Below are positions 23,475 to 36,649 of a DNA stretch of 64,000 nt, piece after piece. Within the stretch, counting starts at the first letter, position 1; the number at the start of each line of letters is the position of its first letter. The stretch spans positions 1,995,001-2,059,000 of the forward strand of contig JAJKFL010000005.1 in the NCBI GenBank assembly GCA_021186555.1, read 5' to 3'. The position numbers were made by a program, and so were the translations under genes. The DNA is from Reticulitermes speratus. Lineage: Eukaryota > Arthropoda > Insecta > Blattodea > Rhinotermitidae. The notes beneath the pieces are model-generated. The model was not told the origin of the DNA, made no database searches, and saw nothing but the letters and a program-made list of their open reading frames with translations.

Positions 23475-23803
23475 ATTTTTAATAAGAATTGTGTTGAATA
23501 ATATAAACAGTGTACATTTGTCGGAGTAAGAGTTTATTTTAAGTTTAGAGTAATGTTGTAGACATTTCTTTTGCATGACAGGTATGTCCAGTTACCACTG
23601 TGGTTGTGTAAGATTCACTTACTTTCTGTGTCTGTTTGTTGTGCCTGACTGTCATATTTCTGAGATGCTCAGATACTTATAGTAGCAGTTCCGAAGTAAC
23701 AGCCTATCTCTTGCGGCTAACAGCAGAGTGTGTAGAATGTATAACTACTATGATATCTTAACAGGCTATTTGATGTTCAGAAAAGTAATGTGTGCTTTTA
23801 CAG

Positions 23804-23927
23804 GAAATGTACCATTTTGGTGACCTGGTGAGCTTCCAGTGTAAATTTGGTTACGTCATGTCTGGCTCAGCATCTCTACTGTGCACTTCTTCAGGAGCCT
23901 GGAATGGCACAATGCCAGAGTGTCATT
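23804..23927 (+). CDS. uif: uif exon: sushi 5, second half
   Basis: It reads [20 protein letters not shown] and ends [13 protein letters not shown]. This is the usual CCP second half with W and the last C. Phase 0 in, phase 1 out (cat t|gtaagt). Confidence 0.94.
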
Positions 23928-24401
23928 GTAAGTTTATATCTCTCAGATTCTCTGAGAGTTGAAAATTTTGTACCTGTAAGTAATGCATAATGTCTGAAGC
24001 AGTTGCTATGAAGTTTTTGTTTCACTTGTATTAGCCACAGTACAGGAACAGTTGGTGGGAATTATTCAGATCCAAATAATCACATTTTGGATGTGTAGTG
24101 GCCAATGCAGGAACAATGCCTAGCTAGACACAGTAAGCATTAAATGGAAAAGGTTTGCATAGCTAACTCTCCAGTCCCCATGCCCTATGTTATTGACACA
24201 TCAGTGGCACCATTAAAAGAGAACTGAATGAAACTACAATAGTCCCTCTGTCATGTGGACTATGTGAGGGGGGGTGGGTATCTGGACCACCGAGGGGAAA
24301 CGCCATGGTACAGGTAACATACAAAACATCATTACTCAATGCTAGAGTATAACTCCTTAAGGCAGAAATGTATATTATTATTATTATTATTATTATTATT
24401 C

Positions 24402-24724
24402 CTTGGGTAAAAAGGTAAGGCAATCCCATTACAGGCCTGGACAGACCCTTAGGGTTCCAGGAGGTTGAGGCGCCCAGATTTCTAGACAATCGGCACAGGA
24501 AGGTGGTAAGGTTGTCAGCCCTACGCACCGGCCGCCTTTACCCCCCAGGAAATATTCCTGGTACTCATTTCTGTTAGAGGCTGAGTCGACCCCAGGGCCA
24601 TAGTGCGACCGAAACGATTATGTCAAGGAAAAATTCCAATGACACCATCGGGAATCGAACCCGCGACGTTCCGGTTTGTAGCGTAGTGCCTCAACCAAAA
24701 CCAACTGCGCCACCGCGCGCCCCA
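24402..24724 (-). mobile_element. tRNA-derived SINE family C
   Basis: Read on -, the head has gcgcggtggcgcagttggtt and B box gggttcgattcccg. The body includes ggtcgactcagcctctaaca and gtgcgtagggctgacaacct. A near-identical + copy is at 47635-47935. Confidence 0.92.
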
Positions 24725-24833
24725 TTATTCCTTGGGTGCAATAGCTATTTTTCAACTAGCTCATCAATTTTTTATGTCATATTTAGAAGGAACTCTGCTG
24801 ATCGTAATCTGATTGGTGTTTTGTGTTCTGCAG

Positions 24834-25015
24834 ATGCTAAATGTGTGTCTCTATCAGACAATAAATCAGATGGGTTGGCAGTGGTGCATCCTGATTCAAC
24901 AAATGTTCTAGTACCATTCAGAGAGAATGTGACTCTTACCTGTAGCAGTACTGGACGAACCCTCAGGAAGACTGCTTCTGCAGGTTTCCGCCAGTGTGTT
25001 TATGATCCAAAGGCT
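24834..25015 (+). CDS. uif: uif exon: sushi-like module 6, first part
   Basis: It reads [20 protein letters not shown], then [20 protein letters not shown] and [12 protein letters not shown]. The donor is gct|gtgagt (phase 0). The open frame runs on past the donor, but the next exon continues the module in frame and the extension has no domain character. Confidence 0.9.
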
Positions 25016-25046
25016 GTGAGTACAGACAAGAAATTTGAGAATACAG

Positions 25047-25470
25047 TAGAGTCTCAATGTTTGCTATTAACTTGGACTGATTAAAATCATCACGAACATC
25101 AGAATCCATTTTCATTGTAAAGTACCCATTTAGTTCCAAGAACACTTGAAATACCAGCAATAAAAATATAAAATAACCTCAGAAGGCATGAAAGTTTATT
25201 TTTAATAAAATATGAACAAAAATTTTGGAAGAAGCAGTTATATGAAAGGATTGAAGGGGAGTTTCATTCCTTAAAGTATGAAACAATCAAACTTACATAA
25301 TGAAAGAACCTGACTGAGCTGAGAGTGATCTGTGCAGTAGCAGGAGAGTGGGGGAAGGTGATGTAGCAGTCATGTGGTCACATCCTAATTCACTGCAACC
25401 AGTTAAATAAGGTGAAAACAATGGTATTAAAGTAGGTGATCATGCAAACTCAAAATCCCAAACATCAAGA
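25047..25470. mobile_element. pogo-like non-autonomous element, second copy
   Basis: It starts with tacagtagagtctcaatgtt, which resembles pogo/Tigger termini. It shares cgaacatcagaatccatttt and gagagtgggggaaggtga with 9800-10215. Confidence 0.6.
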
Positions 25471-26004
25471 TTCAAGGACATTGACACTCTACTGTACAAA
25501 TATTTTTTCTTGGTACATAATACAGTTTCGTACCGGTAGTAGTAGTAACCTATCTTTCAATACCGGTGTTCACAGTATGTAACATGTACAAAATTAAACT
25601 GTAAACTTATACAGTTCTGTATAAATAATGTTAATACCATTAATGATAACTAATTAACCAAACTGTGTCATTAAGTTGTTGTGCTTTGTTAACACTGTGT
25701 GTTCTGATGACTGCTATGTAATTAAAATTACTTAATGTTAAGATAATATTAATGTTAATGTTAAGATAATAAAATTTTATTCAGACTCAAATTTAGCCAC
25801 AGAGAACATGATTTAAACTTTCATGGAATTTTGTTAGCCATGAGATCAAGAAAGATTGCTTATTTGAAATACCAGTTAGTTAAATCGTATCTCAGAAGAA
25901 GGCATAAATAATCACCATAAAGTAATATGTTGTGAAAAATTTTTTTTAAACAATTTATACATGTATAATTTTACTTATATATTACTTGAAGATTATAGTC
26001 CTCT

Positions 26005-26213
26005 CAGATGTTACACCATGTCACTGGGGTTACTGTTCGCACTCTCTGAGGAATTGTTCCTTCAGTCTGAGACAAAGTTTCTGCGTAGACTGCTTGTTCT
26101 TGAAGGTGAAGGTGATATGGTCATGCAGAATATCAGTAACATGACCCCAACGATACAGTTTCACATCCCAGGAGATTTGAATCTTCAGCAACACCACAGT
26201 GAGAACCTTGTGT
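26005..26213. mobile_element. foldback MITE copy ending 16 bases before a splice site
   Basis: The right end (cacatcccaggagatttgaa, then cttcagcaacaccacagtga) matches the other members of the family. The left half is diverged. It ends just before the acceptor of the exon at 26229. Confidence 0.55.
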
Positions 26214-26228
26214 GATATATGTTTGCAG

Positions 26229-26419
26229 GGCTTGCCCAATTACTGGCTATCTGGACTACCTCCAGCCTGTCCACGAGTTGATTGTGGTTTGCCACAACCT
26301 ACTCCCGGAGCTGAATATGGCAAACATCTGGACACGAAATATCAGTCATCCTTCTTTTTTGGATGCCAAGACACCTTCAAATTGGCTGGCCAGACCAACC
26401 ATCATGACAATGTTGTTAG
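26229..26419 (+). CDS. uif: uif exon: end of sushi 6, start of sushi 7
   Basis: It reads [20 protein letters not shown], then [20 protein letters not shown] and [13 protein letters not shown]. Phase 0 in, phase 2 out (gttag|gtgaga). The acceptor gtttgcag has only about 15 bases between it and the upstream MITE. Confidence 0.93.
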
Positions 26420-27588
26420 GTGAGAGAACATGTCATTAGAAGCCAAGTGCAATTATGAGATATCAAATTCCTTATTTTTTAAGAGTTAAGTAGTGTGATA
26501 TGAAGATGAAAGGTAGATCCATGTCAGTAAAAATGGCATTAATTTTAAGTTTATTAATTGTTCATTTATTGCATAAATCTTTAAGCAGAGGTTTGTAAGA
26601 CTTAACCGTGTTAAAAGTTAAGAACTCTCTGACTGCCATGTCGCTCCTTGAATAATTAAACTTGCTGTAGGTACATGCATTGCCATGTCCTGGGATGTGG
26701 TGCCATGTATTCTTGTAGAAATTAACCCATGTTCCAGAGGAATGTGTTGCCTCCACTTGCAGGGTAGCAGGTGGAGGAGGAATGTTTGCCTGAAACCAAG
26801 TGCTGTGAGTAGATTAATGCGAGATCTATGTCAATGTACGGACTACTGGAACCATTTACAAAATACTTACAGAAATGGATCATGAGATATAACAATTGTC
26901 CAGCACTGTCTTATCATAGTTTTGACAGTTTTTTCTGCTTAGTGAGTTGATGTTTTCAACACTTCAGTCTGCATGTGCACGACCACAACAATATTGAGGA
27001 TGTAAATAAAACTCACTGTTTCTATTTTTGTCCAGCACTGATGTTATTGCATAGAATGTTTTCATTAATCTACAAATCATTAACTCTCTAAGAACTGCAA
27101 CACACAAGAATGACCAGTTAATGATTTTTATCTGCCTTATGCAATGCCCTTGGTGTGACTGAGCAAGTCACACACAAGTTACCATGGTTATAATAGTGCT
27201 TGGTTTCAGTGGAAACTAGATGAAAAATCTGGGTTTACTTGTGATAGCTCTGTCAGATGACAGCTATCTGATAGGTGGATTTGACACTGAAGGGACCAGC
27301 GTTCACATTGTTAAGATGCAGAGAAAATCCTTAGTGAGTGATTGAGTCACACGTGGCTTTCCATGGTTCCCAGGTTTGCATATTTGCTGTAGAGCTTGGT
27401 TTGTGTGTGATTTCACGTCACTGGTTTTTGATAGAGACTTGTTTGTGAGTGATGTCACAACCTAGAAGATCACTGTGAATCAAGAAAGGGGAGTTGAGTT
27501 ATGTTCATGTTACCCATCATGTGATGTGGACATTTACAATTACAGTCTATTTTAACGTTGTAACTACTCTGATTTCACATTTGTACAG
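26420..27588 (+). other. intron, nothing recognised
   Basis: No exon, RNA gene or repeat shared with the rest of the window is visible. Confidence 0.5.
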
Positions 27589-27858
27589 GTGCCAAGCGAA
27601 TGGTGTGTGGGATTTTGGTGACCTGAGATGTGAAGGGCCAGTCTGTGCTGATCCTGGACGACCAGCAGATGGGTTCCAAGTTGCACGTAGCTATGAGCAG
27701 GGCTCAGAAGTAGAATTCAGCTGCAATCGTCCTGGCTACATACTCATAAACCCTCGTCCAATTACGTGCATTCGAGAGCCTGAATGTAAGGTTGTGAAAC
27801 CTCTGGGACTTGCTTCTGGTGCCATCCCTGATTCAGCCATAAATGCTACATCTGAGAG
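27589..27858 (+). CDS. uif: uif exon: end of sushi 7, sushi 8, start of discoidin 2
   Basis: [16 protein letters not shown] closes sushi 7. [20 protein letters not shown] and [18 protein letters not shown] form sushi 8. [20 protein letters not shown] begins a second discoidin, parallel to [13 protein letters not shown] in discoidin 1. Phase 2-2. Confidence 0.95.
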
Positions 27859-28374
27859 GTGAGATAAATGGAATATGTGTCCAGTGTGTAAAGTAAATTA
27901 AAATGATAAACCTGAGAAAAATATAGTAAAACTCCAGTAGTCTGGAATCTGAGGATGTTTAGTTACACCCAGTAGTTCAGCATTGAAATTGGCATGTGAA
28001 AATGAGCAAGTATCAGCATAAAAAAAAGTAGTGGCAACATAAGCTGAACTGAACAGTACTGTGCACAACTGAGTCAACTTGTCATCGTCGCATGTGAACT
28101 CACTCTGCCATTTTCCATTGATATGATCGTAAGTGCTGGTATTTTCTGAACTGTTGTGGACTTGTGTCTTAAATATTTGTATGCAGTCGACTGTTAAAGT
28201 ATTGTCAAAGGTGAGTGAAGGTGCTGGTTGTTGTAAAGGTGTGAAAGAAAATCATGTAACACTGGCACTGTTAAAGAAAACAGAGTACCTTGATAATCCG
28301 GCATACCCAGTAGTTCAGCACCTCCTCAGTCCTGATGATGCTGGGCTATTGGAAATCTACCCTGACGAACTAAC

Positions 28375-28620
28375 TAACTCCATGGAGCAGAGTCCTTCTT
28401 GAGAAGCTAACAGGTCGTCAGCTAGTCAAGAAATTCCCCGCGTTTTATGGAACCCAAAGTTTCATTACCACATTCAGAAGAGCCCGCCACCTGTCCCTAT
28501 CCTGAGCCATATCAATCCAGTCCATGCCCCCCATCCCACTTCTTGAAGATCCATTTTAATATTATCCTCCCATCTATGCCTGTGTCTTCCAAGTGGTCTC
28601 CTTCCCTCAGGTAGTCTACT
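28375..28620 (-). mobile_element. RTE-type LINE 3' end
   Basis: Read on -, fragments resemble [30 protein letters not shown] and [11 protein letters not shown], the C-terminus of RTE-clade reverse transcriptases, with broken frames. A sister copy on - is at 58128-58400. Confidence 0.7.
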
Positions 28621-29235
28621 CTGATGAAATATGAAATTTGTGCTTAAATATTAAGTAAATTCTGTACAGAAAACCTGATCTACCTATTCACCTACTGTTG
28701 GGGTTACTTTTCTGAAAATTTTCTATCAGTGTCTCAATAAACATCCTTTTCGTTCTTAACCAATTCGCTTGTCACTTTTTCCTTGCAGAAACTACATCAC
28801 TTGACATATGTCAGCATTTCTTTTATATGCTTTCATTAACCTTTCAAAGCACAGTGGTTACTTTATGTACCACCTGCTCTAAAGTTAAACAAGTTGGGAA
28901 GTGTCCACAAAGTGTAACACTTCTGCCACATTCACCCTGTTATTGTACCCAGATTTTAAATTTGTGACTATTTTCAAGGAAAGCACTGAAAATGCGTTTT
29001 AATTATGCTTTTCCATTTTTATATCACAAACTGTAAAAGATTTCTCCATATCTTAGCAAAAGATTTACATTCAATTTTAATTTATATCTTTGTAAATTTC
29101 AAAATATCATAAACAGGGAGATTTATAGTTGATTGTGCTTAAATGTTATGTTTTTATCATCAAATGTTTTTTCATCTGAAGTTTTACCCCACTGATAACA
29201 CAATCTGTCTCTTGTAGTAACTATATTAACTATAA

Positions 29236-30463
<1,228 letters not shown>

Positions 30464-30875
30464 AGTCGACCTCGGTGGACTAGTGGTTAGCGTGCTCGCC
30501 ACTGGACCCAAGGTTCGCGGGTTCGATCCCGACCGAGGTCGATGGATTTTTAAGGATGATAAAAATCCGGAGCACCACTTCCTTCGGAGGGGAAGTAAAG
30601 CCGTCGGTCCCATGTCGTAGATTTACGGCATGTAAAAGAACCTTACGGGCATGAATAAAAATGTTGCGTAAGCCAAATTGCCTCCATTTCTCATCCAAGT
30701 CTCCTGACTGCCTGCCAGATGGCTCTGGCGTGCACATCAGGATCGATAGAACACTAAGCGCGGCTAGCTGGCCGGTCACCAGCTGCCATGAATGCGCATG
30801 ACTTAGTAACCTCGACAAGAGGAGGCAAGAGGAGGCCCAGGCCCATACAGGGCTGTTGAGCCAAGAATTATTATT
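30464..30875 (+). mobile_element. tRNA-derived SINE family D, full length
   Basis: The head is cctcggtggactagtggtta with B box gcgggttcgatcccgaccga. The body includes agcaccacttccttcggagg, ctgactgcctgccagatggc and ggctgttgagcc, and it ends in (ATT)n. A second copy with a deleted head lies at 54095. Confidence 0.92.
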
Positions 30876-30962
30876 ATTATTAATTGTTAAGGACAGAGTG
30901 AATAAGTAATGTACAAAAGTCTGTGCCTTTGGACAGATGAATAAAGCAGTATGTTATTTTAG

Positions 30963-31072
30963 GTATTGTGAGCTACATGGACAATGCCTGTCTGAAGTTG
31001 AGCTAATGGGATGTGAGGAACCTGCTGTGGAGCCCCTGTTGGGGTATGATTATGGATACTCACCTTGTGTTG
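30963..31072 (+). CDS. uif: uif exon: end of discoidin 2, with a 1-base deletion
   Basis: Entering in phase 1 it reads [12 protein letters not shown] and then hits agc taa. Adding one base at 31000/31001 gives LELMGCEEP and restores phase 1 at the donor (gttg|gtaagt), as the next exon requires. Discoidin 1 ends the same way ([14 protein letters not shown]). The exon is 110 nt where 111 is needed. This is a real frameshift or a consensus error. Confidence 0.88.
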
Positions 31073-31344
31073 GTAAGTGTGTTCTGTATTTTGAAACAGA
31101 ATTTTAAATTCAATATCTGAGTCATCTTGGATATGACAACATATTGGTGGTAAATAATTAGTGATGTGTCAGAGGAGCCTGCCGTCTTCATTTTCAGGGT
31201 AGTTCGCAAAGCCCGAGTATGTGTCAAGCACATTAGAAACGATAATATCTTATTAAAAACAGTCCATGACAGTTACAAGATAATGTTTACTGCTGCGTTT
31301 GTGGTTAATGCGAAATATGATGTGACGCTGTGTCATTTGTGATT

Positions 31345-31505
31345 AGTTCACAGTTTGATGCATTGCAGGACCTTCATCTTCAGGGTCAAGCAGTCCAAGT
31401 ACTACTTGATCCTGAAGACAAACGCAATACAATCTTTGGAATCCGAAACTGCTTGCCCAACGATGCGTCACATCCAAGAAGACCTAAACTTTTAGCAACA
31501 TGGCT
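31345..31505. mobile_element. foldback MITE copy
   Basis: gatgcattgcagg and ccttcatcttcagggtcaag on the left mirror cttgatcctgaagacaaacg and gatgcgtcacatccaagaag on the right. Confidence 0.65.
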
Positions 31506-32096
31506 GTGTGAAGCTTGTATCTTGTGGATTAGTGGTAGTGTGTCAGTGTTATAGGCTTCTGAGATGGGTTTCGCTTTGAATTAATAAAAATTACAGGTGA
31601 CTGTCAGTGGCATAATGTCTTGTGAGGCTTCATTTTTGAAGCTGAGTGCATCTTATAGTATCAGAATCTGAAGTGTATGTATCCATGATCAAAAAAAGAT
31701 AACATACAAAGTAGTCCAGTTTTGTATGTCAAAGTACAATATTATTCATGATGTAATCTAATCCTCTGAAACATCAATGTTTTTCCATTGGCATGTCAGT
31801 GACAAGAGTTTTCAGATGTCATCATTGTAGGTAGTGGAAGCCATGTAATAATGATCTGCCTTAATTCAGTCAAGTCATCATTATAATGAACCCTTCAGTG
31901 ATGCTGGAAATTAAATTCCAACTATTGCCTAGGATGGAGATGTTTTAAGTTACCGTAAACTGCGTTTATGGTGCGCAGAGTCTGGTGATATTGGGGAGTT
32001 AAAAGCCGTGTTGTGCATAGGCCAATGTTGAAAGGTTACTATGTTGCTAGTACTGCGACAAGCAAAGTGTGAACTTGCAGCATGTCACTGTTACAG

Positions 32097-32348
32097 ATAA
32101 TGAGCCACCAGTGTTCCAGAACTGCCCACAACAGCCAGTCATTGTACAGAAAGGTCCCAACGGTTTGGAACCAGTGAACTTCACAGAACCGGTAGCGGTT
32201 GACAACAGCGGTAGTATTGCTCGTCTCGAAGTAAAACCTCAGAGTTTCCGTACGCCTATCCAAGTGTTCCACGATATGGTGGTCAAGTACGTGGCATTTG
32301 ACTACGATGGAAATGTAGCCATCTGTGAAATAAATATCACAGTGCCTG
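32097..32348 (+). CDS. uif: uif exon: HYR 1
   Basis: It starts [20 protein letters not shown], then [20 protein letters not shown] and ends [20 protein letters not shown]. The D-x-x-PP-x-F...CP start and the A-x-D-x-x-GN-x-A-x-C end define a hyalin repeat. Phase 1-1. Confidence 0.95.
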
Positions 32349-33290
32349 GTAAGTTCTTGATATTGTATATCATTTTGTTCAGAAAATAAAAATTAGAGAC
32401 AAGGTATGGTAGTGACTGGGCTGTACCATTTATTACTGCAGATCATACTGACGTTTAAAGGTTATATTACCTTACTGTTAGAAACTAGTGTAAAAGTCAT
32501 GTTTGCAAATAGACATCAGGGCAGAAGTAACAGCAGCAAGTTACATATGACCTTGCACTTGAAAAATTAACTTTCCACGTAAAGGAAATTATCTCCTGAG
32601 GAGCAAGGAGGCATTATGTTTACGTAGACTGTATTATGTATGTACTGTACTTACCGAAGATGAACCCCCTTCACTCTCTTCAATTTTCGGGAATGTACCT
32701 GTACAGAACGTGCATATAATTATAAGACAACCCCCCCATTTTTCAGATTATAAGTTTGGAAGAAATTCGTGCCCGTATTTGGGGAAATACAGCAATACGA
32801 TGGGGAAGAACGTGAAGTATTTGCTGTCAGGATTTCTTTGTTTCTGGACTTCGCTCATTATCTTGTATACAAAATGAACACAACATTTCAGAAACCGGAT
32901 CTGTTCAATCTTAAGGTGAAAGAATGGGGAGGTGCTACTATGCTGGATCTGACAGAAAGGGCTTTTTTAATTACTGTAAAAATGGTGGGCCTATCAGTTG
33001 GCTATCTGTATGTACACCTAGGATCAGTTTTCATTTGCAGGAGAGAATAGGAAGTACGGAATAAATGCTCGTGAAGACCTAAAACAAACACTGTTTTGAA
33101 AGAAACTTGAAATGAACACAACATGTTACCCAACAACCATGTACATTTTGATCTTTATGTTCTTAGATAGCAAAAAGATTGCAAGACAAAATATTCTGAA
33201 CTACATGGTGGCAGGCATTCCCTGAATTTAATCAGCTCTTAATTATAAACCCTTTCATATACGTACACAAGCAGTGTATCTGTTTTTCAG
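32349..33290 (+). other. intron, possible old DNA-transposon end
   Basis: ataattataagacaaccccc near 32718 resembles ataagatgaccattcctgta near 51222, so it may be part of a dispersed element. Otherwise nothing is recognised. Confidence 0.35.
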
Positions 33291-33529
33291 ATGATACACC
33301 CCCTTTGCTGAGCTGCCCCCAGAGCTATGTTATCGAGTTGGTAGACCGTCAGGAGAGTTACGCTGTCAACTTCAATGACACTCGACGGCGTGTTAATGCA
33401 TCAGATGCATCTGGAGATGTGAGAATTCATTTCATCCCTGAGCGAGCAACCATTCCCATTGGAGGTTTTGAAAATGTAACAGTCGTGGCGACAGATAGAT
33501 CTGGCAACCAAGCAACATGCCACTTTCAG
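33291..33529 (+). CDS. uif: uif exon: HYR 2
   Basis: It reads [20 protein letters not shown], then [20 protein letters not shown] and ends [17 protein letters not shown]. It is a second hyalin repeat. Phase 1 in, phase 0 out (ttcag|gtaaga). Confidence 0.95.
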
Positions 33530-33845
33530 GTAAGATTATAAATGAGCTAACTGCAGCATTACACTGCAGCATATAACTAATTTTTAATTATGTAATATGA
33601 TGTTTAAAATGCGTTAAGCTTTGGGTTGGTTGTGTGTTTAAACTTTAAGTAATTTTAACAGTTTTCTGCTGCAACTTTAAACACATAATTCTGGTGATTC
33701 TTACAAGAATTCTGCTGTTAATTGTAGACATTATTTCACTATTCTGCTGAAGTGTACCGTAAGATATTGTGATAAGAAATCTAAATATGTAAATTATTTC
33801 AGTTGCTAAGTTTTTCATATGTAATGTGTTATTTTCTGGAGCCAT

Positions 33846-34136
33846 TATAGTGTAATCAGTATAGTGACTAGGCTAGAGGCTGGGTGATCTAGGGTTCGAT
33901 TTCTGGCAGGGTTTATAATTTTTATGTTTTCCAAACCATCCAGATTGGCTGTGGAGCTCACTGAGCTTTCTGTTCAGTGCGTACCAGGGGTTCAAACCCT
34001 GAGGGTGAAGCAGCTGATGTGTGAAGCTGACCACTCTCCCCAACCTAATGCCAAGGTTTAAAATGAGTGGAGTTTTACCTCTGTTCCCTGTATGTGCCTA
34101 CATGGTCTGCACTAGGCCATGGCAATTATTTGTTAA
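33846..34136 (+). mobile_element. SINE family B copy
   Basis: tgtaatcagtatagtgacta, gggttcgatttctggcaggg and aatgagtggagttttacctc match the family B head and body. Confidence 0.85.
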
Positions 34137-34202
34137 AAAAAACATGTCATGCAAGCATTAGATAATTGACTTAAGATGTTTGTGTGTAACTGCACTCTGT
34201 AA

Positions 34203-34620
34203 CAGGTGCGCACCCAGAATTTTTCTCTGGGGGCGGGGCTGACCATGAGGCTATATATAATTTATGTTTGATTTTGAAAATTATGTTATAAAAATCATGT
34301 CATAAGTATAACATAACACTGTCTGCAACTGCATTTATATACATACGAATATAACTTTATGTTCTATGACTCAATCACAGTGTCCTATCTTCTTTTCTTT
34401 TTAATTTTATTAATTTATTTTTCAAAATTCTAGTGTACTAGTCATCAGCTGCTTTCAGTGGCTGATTTCGGCTGAAGGTAAATCACGTAAAACGTTTGGT
34501 ATCATAATATCTACAAAATCTGTGTTTTTTAAATTTTGGTTTTGGGTGTAATTTGCTTAACAGTAAAACGATATTTACTGTATAAAATAAAATTTTTAGA
34601 ATTATGGTTGGTACAAAAAC
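34203..34620 (+). repeat. dispersed repeat, copy 1 of 2
   Basis: cacccagaatttttctctgg, gaggctatatataatttatg and tgatttcggctgaaggtaaa recur in order at 40388-40770. About 400 bp, no coding content. The segment with catcag...tttcggctgaa may belong to a further inverted-repeat element. Confidence 0.7.
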
Positions 34621-34834
34621 CAAAAATTTCATGTACATAGAAGTCTGTTTAATAGATTAGACATTTTATTTCTTCCAAGTGTATACTTGCAAAGACAACA
34701 ACAAAGTTTCTGAAAATAACTTACAAAACCACAGTTGCTCCCTCTGGAGCCGTGTGACCCAGCAGCTTCTGTGACAGTCAACATTGGTGTAGCTGATAAT
34801 GACAAGACTTCCTTTAATCAGACAAGGATTGGTT

Positions 34835-35027
34835 TTGGGGACTCACATTTTCATGGATGTGATGCTGCATCGTTGGGTCAGTGGTTCCCATCATTTTGAA
34901 GGTTGTGGTGCCTTCATCTTCAGAGTTTAGGCAGTCCAAGATGATTGCTTGACCCTGGAGCCACTTGCCCAAGACAGCATCATGTCTCGGAAGACTCAAG
35001 TCCCCAGCAACACCAATGTGAGAACAT
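34835..35027. mobile_element. foldback MITE copy
   Basis: ttggggactcacattttcat and gatgctgcatcgttgggtca on the left mirror gcatcatgtctcggaagact and caagtccccagcaacacc on the right. Confidence 0.7.
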
Positions 35028-35394
35028 GAAATTTCTTAAGAATTGGTTTTGTTTGAATTGACTTCAGACACAAATCCACCTTTTATTCACAGATTGCACT
35101 ACATGATACAAAATTTGGTGTGTAGTGTGCCCAGAGGGAGGGGGGTTATGTGTCCTGTGTTTTATGCAGCTACTAAATGTGGGCTTGTAATCTCTGCTCT
35201 GTGACGTAGTCTCACCAGTCTGATGAATGAAAAGGCTGAGCTTAAAGTAGCATTAAGAAGATACTGAAATACACACTTCTCTTACTGTGTTGATAAATTG
35301 CTAATGTTTAAAAATGACTCATAATCTTATTACCTGCTATATATATATATATATATATATAATATATTTAGGGTAACATTTGAGTACTTGGCTT

Positions 35395-35525
35395 GAAATT
35401 CTCACAAAATATTTGAAATGTATCTTGCACATATTTTGTATTTTTATGACTTGTTCTGCATCCTATTGTCACTCTGATTAAATTTTGGATCCATGGAACA
35501 TATATGTATGTATGTATGTATGTAA
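35395..35525 (+). mobile_element. LINE 3' UTR with (ATGT)n tail
   Basis: The end ggatccatggaacatatatg plus ATGT repeats matches the inverted tail at 17835. The tail stops about 25 bases before the acceptor of the next exon. Confidence 0.7.
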
Positions 35526-35549
35526 CATAAAGATGTCATCATTTTGTAG

Positions 35550-35671
35550 GTTGCAGTGCAGGCAACACCATGTGTAGACTGGGAGTTGCATGCACCTGCA
35601 AATGGTGCACTGAACTGTTTGCCAGGAGAGAGAGGACTGCAATGTATTGCCACTTGTAGTCCTGGTTTCAG
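35550..35671 (+). CDS. uif: uif exon: sushi 9, first half
   Basis: It reads [20 protein letters not shown], then [20 protein letters not shown]. It shows the CCP pattern of C...NGA...C...C..GF. Phase 0 in, phase 2 out. Confidence 0.92.
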
Positions 35672-36649
35672 GTAAGATTATAAGACAATATGTTGCACAG
35701 AACATTGTTACTGTGTGAGGTAAATATTTGAGTGTCATGTTGCATTTAGACAGTCAGGTGATGGTGTATCACACTGAAGATTGTTACCCTCGTGGACTGC
35801 GTCAATTGTCTGATGTTTTAAAACTAATAAAAGCAATAAAAAACAAATAATATATGAAATGCTGCATTGCCAGGACAGGATTGGTCCCACCTTCAGGCTA
35901 AAATAAGATCTACTCAGCTGTGCCCAACAGGCAAAGCTACTATCAGTCTGGCCAACTGATGTACGTACATATTAATGTTGCAATACTCTTCTTAAGTCAG
36001 AAGTTACAAATGTCATGAGGTGCAAGACTTTGAGGTTACATCTGACATATCTAACATGTAATCTGTACTTACATAATAAGTTTGAACCAATCCCATGTCA
36101 GATTGGGGTTCTAGTTTGTATGGTTTTTAGGATCCTAGGCATCTAAGCCCCTTATCAAAGACACAAAAATACAAAGGGGCTTTGAAAAACAAATATGATG
36201 TAACTTTAACTGTATATTATGAACAAACTATCATACAATCAGTAATGCTTCTTTTCTTAAATGTTCTACAAAATAACAATAGGCATGGCTCATTCAACCA
36301 TCTGAGCAATCAACTGTTTCGTGATCTAAACATTAGTTTTGCCAACCGAGTTTTAAATATCACACTTATGAAAATAGGAAAAAGAACGCTGTAATGTAAC
36401 TAAATGCAACTCTGTATTTTCCAGTAATTTGTTTGTTTCCCAATCCCACTGCCCTCCCTGAGACAAACAGGCATTGGGTCTCGAAACCAATAAATTAGAA
36501 GACAAAATACACAAATACACCTCAGCTAAACAAAACATGATCCCAGACACGACCTACTGTCCCTTTCCGAACTGTCCAACAGATTGTGCCTAAAGAATCG
36601 AGACACGTTGCCTATACTGGAAACCGGCTAATGCTAGAGTGACTTGTGC

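Larger units (their letters stand above)
22656..23560. mobile_element. hammerhead-bearing inverted-repeat element (element 5), interrupted
   Basis: The left arm 22656-22860 (with ccgacaaatgtac at its start and gtcggcaactgtgtagt at its end) is repeated inverted at 23335-23545. Each arm carries one hammerhead-like motif: 22726-22768 on - and 23432-23474 on +. The spacer between the arms holds element 6. Confidence 0.75.

Noticed and set aside
30947-31072. Alternative acceptor at cag|tatgtt that keeps the exon at 30963 in frame
   Set aside because: It avoids the stop, but gives [13 protein letters not shown], which has one residue too many between C and E for a discoidin end, and loses the match to [14 protein letters not shown].
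36430-36480. Another hammerhead (ccctgagacaaacaggcatt ... ctcgaaacc)
   Set aside because: The core reads CTGAGAC, not CTGANGA, and the strand after GAAA does not pair with the strand before the core.
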